Shown here: piece by piece, positions 58,499-64,000 of the stretch
How the letters are laid out: each line of letters opens with the position of its first letter
Position numbering within the stretch: the stretch's first letter is position 1
Translations under genes and position numbers: made by a program
Notes under the pieces: generated by a model
Seen by the model: the letters and a program-made list of their open reading frames with translations, nothing else
Told to the model about the DNA's origin: nothing
The model's database searches: none
NCBI GenBank assembly: GCA_029721435.1
Contig: CM056587.1
Location: forward strand, 14,269,667 to 14,333,666
Reading direction: 5' to 3'
From: Gymnothorax reevesii
Taxonomy: Eukaryota; Chordata; Actinopteri; Anguilliformes; Muraenidae
Length of the DNA: 64,000 nt

Positions 58499-59279
58499 CT
58501 AGTTTATTTATTTATTTTGCTGCTTTGCGGTAAACAACAGAAGTAATATCACCTAAAATGGGGTTAAAATGGTTAGCCTGTGTGTCCTGACTTTTTGAGT
58601 GCTGCTATTTAAGTAGGATTTCACAAGATCTCCACAAACTCTGGAAAGAGTTTGAAAGAGAGGGCTCTCACAGGAGATTTGCTGGTAAATGAACTCAAAT
58701 TAATTCAGGGCGGAAAGTCTGGAGTTCCTCGCTGGTTGAGGGTGGGGCTTTAGAGGTCAGGGGCTGGTTTAAATTCTCGCTCGTTCCGGGAACTGTGAGA
58801 CTACCAGTCGAGGTGGACGTATCTCAGGCCTGGTGGAGAGATGCTTGAAAACCGGGCTTCAGCCAGTCAGCAGCATAACTGACCAATTTTAGAAGCATAG
58901 CGGAATCTGACAACCCTGGTATAGATGCAGGTGTAATCCTGAATTCACCTGCATTTTCCTGTGTTCGCTGACCAGTCATGCTGTTTTTCCAAACAAAATT
59001 ATTTAAAAATGGGCTGCCATTTTTTAATTCCTTAGGCTAGCACTGGTGTCCTGTATTGTACGTGCGTCAGGATTGGTTGCTGAATGAATGATTTTTGATT
59101 GTTTGAGAGGTGCACACTATGCACTCGAGATGAAGGATGCGTTATCGATGAAGCATGCAGTGTCAACTTCTTCGGTACAAATGTGTGTGTTCTGGGAGAA
59201 CATGGTGTTCATCTTCTTGCATTCAGCATATCAGTATTCAGCATGTCTTGTAGAAATGGATTTACACGAAGACATGTAG

Positions 59280-59545
59280 TCTGTGCAGAGACTTGCTGCT
59301 GTAGTCTTGATGGAAAACGCCCTGGAACAGCCGATGCATACACGGCGGCATAAGTTGCTACAAAATTTGTTCGTAGCTTCTGCATTAATGGTGCCCACGT
59401 ATGATATATGCGCTGATACACCTTCATACCATCCAGGGCTGACTGGCTTTTTGACACGATGTTGATAACTGCTTGGGTTGTCCTTGTCATATTCGGCGTT
59501 GTGAATATGAATCCCTAGACTACCACATGCGCCTGCCATAACAAC
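59280..59545 (-). mobile_element. Ancient Tc1-like transposase fragment
   Basis: The minus strand reads VKKPVSPGWYEG, then SAHISYVGTINAEA, resembling the Tc1 segment KPASVMVWGCISA..GTINAE. No termini were found. Heavily decayed. Confidence 0.5.
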
Positions 59546-59699
59546 CTTTCAGACCTTTGGCAGTCCTTGTAAACAAAAAAAATTGATGTGACAGATATAT
59601 CTGCCTGAGGACAGATTGGCTGAAACGCTCACTGTTGAGTGAGAGCAGCAGGTAATGGTCAGAGAGCATTTATTTTATTCCTAAAAGGCCTACTGTACT

Positions 59700-60060
59700 T
59701 ATGAAGGACGATAAATGACATAAGTAGAAATAAATAAATAGATAAATAAATGCATAATAAATGTAGAAAAAAATAAATAAACAAATACATGTAAAAATAA
59801 ATAAATACATCCATACATATAGCAGTGTAAAAATAAATGCAGAAATGAATAAATACATACTTGAAAATATAGAAATAAGGAAATATAAACAAATATAGAA
59901 ATACCAAAATAAATAATAAAACACGTAAAAATATAAAATGTACATTTATTTTTTGCATTAATTTATCTATTTATTTATTTCTTTATTTGTACATTTACTC
60001 ATTTTATAATGTATTTATCTGTCTATTTATTTCTAGTTATGTCATTTTTCGTCCTTCATA
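59700..60060. mobile_element. AAATAAATA-rich MITE with 6-bp duplication
   Basis: Termini TATGAAGGACGATAAATG and TATGAAGGACGAAAAATG (complement), flanked by TGTACT on both sides (59,694-59,699; 60,061-60,066). The interior is AAATAAATA/TATTTATTT, a palindrome. Its structure parallels the 849-3172 element. A 6-bp duplication would suit IS3EU-like elements, but this is not proven. Confidence 0.72.
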
Positions 60061-60656
60061 TGTACTGTCTACATCAATGCTTTCATAGATCAAGAAGATT
60101 TCTCATGGTGAAATTTTCTGAAACATGCAGCTACTGTCTCGTCATTAAAGTTTGGAGATTTTTGCCCACAGTTTGCTTGTTTTGGAGATTAAAAGTTATA
60201 ATGGATTTTAATCCCTGGATTTGTACTGATTCAAGAACATGGAGATCACCATTTTCCTATGGGCGTGAACAATCAAAGATTCTGCATAGTCATGTTGACG
60301 GTTGTTATGAAACAATTTGAAACACTCTATTAGCTGTGGTATTTGCATAATAAAATAGCTTGGGTAGTTCGAATGTGAAGAGTTTCCCTATACAACACAG
60401 TATTCTGCCTTGTCCTATCATTGGGTCAGGGCGGGTTAAAAGGGTAATCAGCATATTAGTTGCCCAATCATTATTATTGCTTATTTGCCCTTTATTAGTC
60501 CTTAATTAGTCCTTTTTTGTTGTCTGATGCTCTCTCCTGGCATGAAACATTTCAGTAAAGGATTGATTTTAGGAGTTAAAAGATCAAGTCTTATGTTATT
60601 CTTGTGTTCTCAATACAGTAGATGGTGAAAAGTCTTTTCAAATCACACCACCTTGA

Positions 60657-60965
<309 letters not shown>

Positions 60966-61877
60966 TGAATACAGACTGCATGTAACATGTAATGATGCAT
61001 AGCAGGGCTGAGCGATTTATTGAATTGACTGACACCAACGTTGCGATGTAAGGGAGCGCGATTTGCAAACCACAAAATGGCAATTTATTCATTCATTCCA
61101 TCAGCTTTTGCTGCCGCACATTGCTGCGGAAAACATTACACCCAATCAGACGGGCCCTCATGCACACTGCCGACAGGATGCATGTTCCCTTGGGCTCCGC
61201 CTCCACACATGGGCCAGTGATGGTAGAACCAAATGCAAAACGACACCTGCTATTCACTGTAGTCTTCCCTATTGTGTCATGTTGTGCTTGAATGGTTATT
61301 TTGTTCAGTGTTGTCGGTGATATCACCTGCGTATTTGCTGAAACATTAACCATGGGGAGCACAGCTTGCTATGTGATAGGATGCCATAACGAGGGGAGGA
61401 ACAGTTTAAATTAGGAGAGTTCTGAATGTTATGCTTTGACCTGCACACCATGCTGTGGCTCCTGCTGTGACTCCCTCCTGTTCAACCTGATTTTCGCTGC
61501 CTGAAGATTCGCCAAACGGCTACAATACCGGCTCCGTCTCCCTGAAATGCTGCATTTGCTGACTTCAGAGTCGCACTGGGATGCATTTTAACAGTCTAGA
61601 TGAAAGTGCAAAGCGTGAGTCTGAAGTCTTTGGTCGCAGTGGCGCTGACAGTGTGACTTATTTTTAGTATCCTGGTGACCAGTGCTGCCAAGGAGCCGCT
61701 CAGCGCTGTCGGAGACGGTGGTGGGTGAGGAGGAATGATTCTAAGTGTTTGGGGCTGGCTTCAGTTATGGCCAATCAAAGCTACTCTCATTCCCTTTAAG
61801 CGCTTGTTGAATGACTCTCTTCCTTCTTGCCGAAGGGCGTTTTGTGGGTTTGGTTACTTTAGTAACCGCTATGCAAC

Positions 61878-62050
61878 CAGAGGTGTAAAATCCAGGGGTC
61901 AGAAAGTAAAAATCCAGCCAGGTTTTTCTCCCTCCCACAGAATGAGCTGATCGCTCATATAAGCTCTGTCTTGTCAGAAGTAAATCCAGGTGGTCGGAAT
62001 AAAGTTCTGTGGAAGATTTTTACTTTCTGAACCTGGACTTTCCACCTCTG
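61878..62050. mobile_element. hAT MITE (CAGAGGTGGAAA family)
   Basis: 173 bp with termini CAGAGGTGTAAAATCCAGG and CAGAGGTGGAAAGTCCAGG (complement), flanked by perfect 8-bp TATGCAAC duplications (61,870-61,877; 62,051-62,058). Confidence 0.85.
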
Positions 62051-62424
62051 TATGCAACAAAGCGTTAAAACGGCACATTTTCCACGGCAGGCCTCCCGGC
62101 AATTTTTTGTAATGGTCGGGGACAAGAAGGCGAGAATTTTTTTCCGTTATGAGAAATGTGTTCGTTTTAATATTTTATTTATTGGCTCCATCATGCTGAT
62201 GAACTTTTTTGGTTTTTTGCGTTGCGTTTATTGGTATAATTTTTCACTTTCTATAGCAGCTGTGCTGTGGCACAAAGGAAAATTCCATTCTGGGGTGTTT
62301 TGTGTGCGTCAGTGATGATCTAGGCCTACTGTCACTGTGGCACTGACTGCGCAGCCTGCAGATCCCGTCTCTCCCGGTCGCCATGTCCTACCCTGTGGTT
62401 CGGCACATACAGTTCTGCTTCTCT

Positions 62425-63230
62425 TCACCTCGAGTTCTGCAGTGTCTCCTCTGTGAGGGCAGTGAGACACGCACGGTGAATCACAGCGTTACGCACAACG
62501 CGACATGATATTAAGAATCCACTGATTCTCCGAGAACTGCAATGTAATATACTATCTGATCGCTCCTTAGAACTGAAACAAATTTTTAACATTTCATATG
62601 TTCTCTCTGTTACTGCCCTGACCTCATTAAAAACGGTGTTTAAAAACTCCTTCTTCCTGTTGTTGGCATAATGTATGGCATGATTACGGTTTAATGCCTG
62701 GCTGTTGTTGCCCGGCAGCCGCTCGTCCTTGGGTGTGTCTTTACTAAAGACCGTGGGAAAGACTGAGTTGACTAAGGTGAACAAATCATGCACAGACCCT
62801 GGGTAATTGACAAACACTTGTGTCACCAGGCTGTCTGCATCACAGACCACGTGGATATTAATGGAGTGGACCCTCTTTTGATTCACGTCTGTTGATGAGA
62901 GTTTCAGTAGTTCATGCGCTCATCTGAACGCGCTCAGCCGATGACACCCAAAGCCCCTTGGAATCCACGCTAAGGTCCTGTTCAGTTTTCAGCTGGCTTT
63001 TGGCTGCGTTTGGAAAAATGATAGACTCACTGGCTTTTTGCACAAAACTTGAACACACTGTGTGTAAAGCCAAACTGACAGCAGACTGGCTGATGCCGGA
63101 CACCAAGGCCAGGGTGTGCTGGGAGGGCCCAGAGTTGCAGAAGGCAAAAGCTGCTGTAACAGGGACCTGGAGAGAACAGGGACCTGCAGGGTTCTGCCCA
63201 GGTCTGAGGCAGGCAGCCGGCGGACCTCAT
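62425..63230 (-). pseudogene. PIF/Harbinger (HARBI1-like) transposase remnant
   Basis: The minus strand carries ISQSAVSLALHTV and SESIIFPNA (62,912-63,106), matching the helix-turn-helix region of Harbinger nucleases. Next is KRVHSINIHVVCDADS with YPGSVHD (62,425-62,886), the VHSIN..VVCD..PGSVHD block around a catalytic aspartate. NRNHAIHYANNRKKEF and VNEVRAVTERTYEMLK-like text follows. Frames are broken and the ends are not evident. It lies antisense in ube2e3 intron 3. Confidence 0.82.
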
Positions 63231-63893
63231 TCAAAGTCTCCCGGGAGGGAGAGACCCGGGTTCTCTTTACCCTCGCGGTCCTTTAGGCTGGGATGGGAAG
63301 CTTGAGGGCGACACAGGGATGCACTGTACTTCCACCGACATCTCCTCCCAATGATGTACTACATTTAGTATGGATGGTGACAAAAATGTTACAATTTCCA
63401 TTTGATTTGAGGCAATGTGCAGGCAGCCTACTTCATAGCTTCACAGTGCGATTGCCGTAACCTTCAGAATAGTCTTGTGTTCTGATGTGCCTCTCATGTT
63501 CGATGAAATGTATGTTTTATTCATGTGGATTCTGTGGTGACAAACTCAGAGAGCTGAAATAGGCTTTATCCCTTAGGCTTACAGTTGCATTTTATTCGCC
63601 TGATGGACATTCATTTAGCTGAATTTGGCAAGATGTTCCGTGTGTAACGATGCGCATCAACTGATTTTGTGCCCCAGAACAACCAAAAAGATAAAGCTTT
63701 AATAGCTTGTCATGATTACCTGATTAAAATGTAATAACATCATTATGATGTGTGGAATTATTTATTTAAAAGCGGGGTGATATACACGGCCTTCATCCTT
63801 CCTGGTTTGTGGGAAATTGGTCCAGTGTTCTCTGCATTGATGGAAGACTCTCGGCAAAGTCTAAAGGAACAGAAATAATAGGCGTATTTCTGC

Positions 63894-64000
63894 TAGGTAC
63901 TTTTTGCCCTCGTGAGCCGCTATGGGTGTGGCTTGGGAGAGAGGATTCGCCCACATTCACTGCTAAGCAGCTCAAGAAGCGGCTCAGAAAGTACCTACCT
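63894..64000. mobile_element. Palindromic MITE-like element at the window edge
   Basis: TAGGTACTTTTTGCCC and GTGAGCCGC at the left are inverted near the end as GCGGCTCAGAAAGTACCTA. The full right flank is not visible. Confidence 0.5.

Overview
The window is vertebrate nuclear DNA, almost certainly from a teleost fish. Genes are split into short exons with GT/AG introns, most of the sequence is non-coding, and it is packed with families typical of fish genomes: several Tc1/mariner elements, hAT and PIF/Harbinger MITEs, a 5'-truncated LINE, (CA)n and (TAA)n tracts and long minisatellites. There are no bacterial-type operons, no CRISPR array and no convincing tRNA or rRNA gene. The ORF-like stretches over repeats and over the RS exon in its wrong frames are not genes.

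Two host genes are supported, and they diverge from each other. On the minus strand (about 13.3 kb down to 10.06 kb) lie the first three coding exons of cwc22, a spliceosome and exon-junction-complex loading factor. They are a 21-codon start exon, an 862-nt exon coding an arginine/serine (RS) repeat domain, and an acidic exon ending in MKSSVAQIR, which matches the start of human CWC22. The exon phases fit exactly. The fish reading frame therefore runs 358 codons upstream of the methionine that begins the human protein. The rest of cwc22 is not found in positions 1-10,059 and must lie off the left edge. On the plus strand is the 5' half of ube2e3, a ubiquitin-conjugating E2 enzyme: coding exons at 38,838-39,043, 41,522-41,572 and 60,815-60,947. 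Introns are about 2.5 kb, 19.2 kb and more than 3 kb; the catalytic-cysteine exon is off the right edge. CWC22 (minus) next to UBE2E3 (plus) is also the human 2q31 order, as I remember it.

Layout: 1-10,059 is transposon-rich sequence downstream of cwc22 exon 3, probably its large intron, with two long inverted-repeat (foldback) elements (849-3172; 5195-6140) and a Tc1 copy (8216-9863). 10,060-13,255 holds the cwc22 exons. 13,305-14,260 is a LINE fragment with a 14-bp target-site duplication, inserted 36 bp upstream of the cwc22 start codon. 14,360-17,570 is a Tc1 element with a younger Tc1 nested in it. 17.6-37.2 kb is intergenic with another Tc1 relative (19,475-20,702), a SINE, hAT MITEs and dinucleotide repeats. 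37.2-64.0 kb is ube2e3 with its presumed promoter. Its long second intron carries an 18-bp minisatellite (44.74-45.29 kb), a 42-bp imperfect hairpin (45.59-45.69 kb), a third copy of the same Tc1 family (49.05-50.65 kb) and a perfectly length-regular 37-bp x 82 array (52.54-55.57 kb) whose unit resembles a 3' splice site.

The most notable items are the RS-rich N-terminal extension of cwc22, the LINE at its promoter, the 37-bp array of decoy-like acceptors in a ube2e3 intron, the miRNA-like hairpin, and the two foldback elements.
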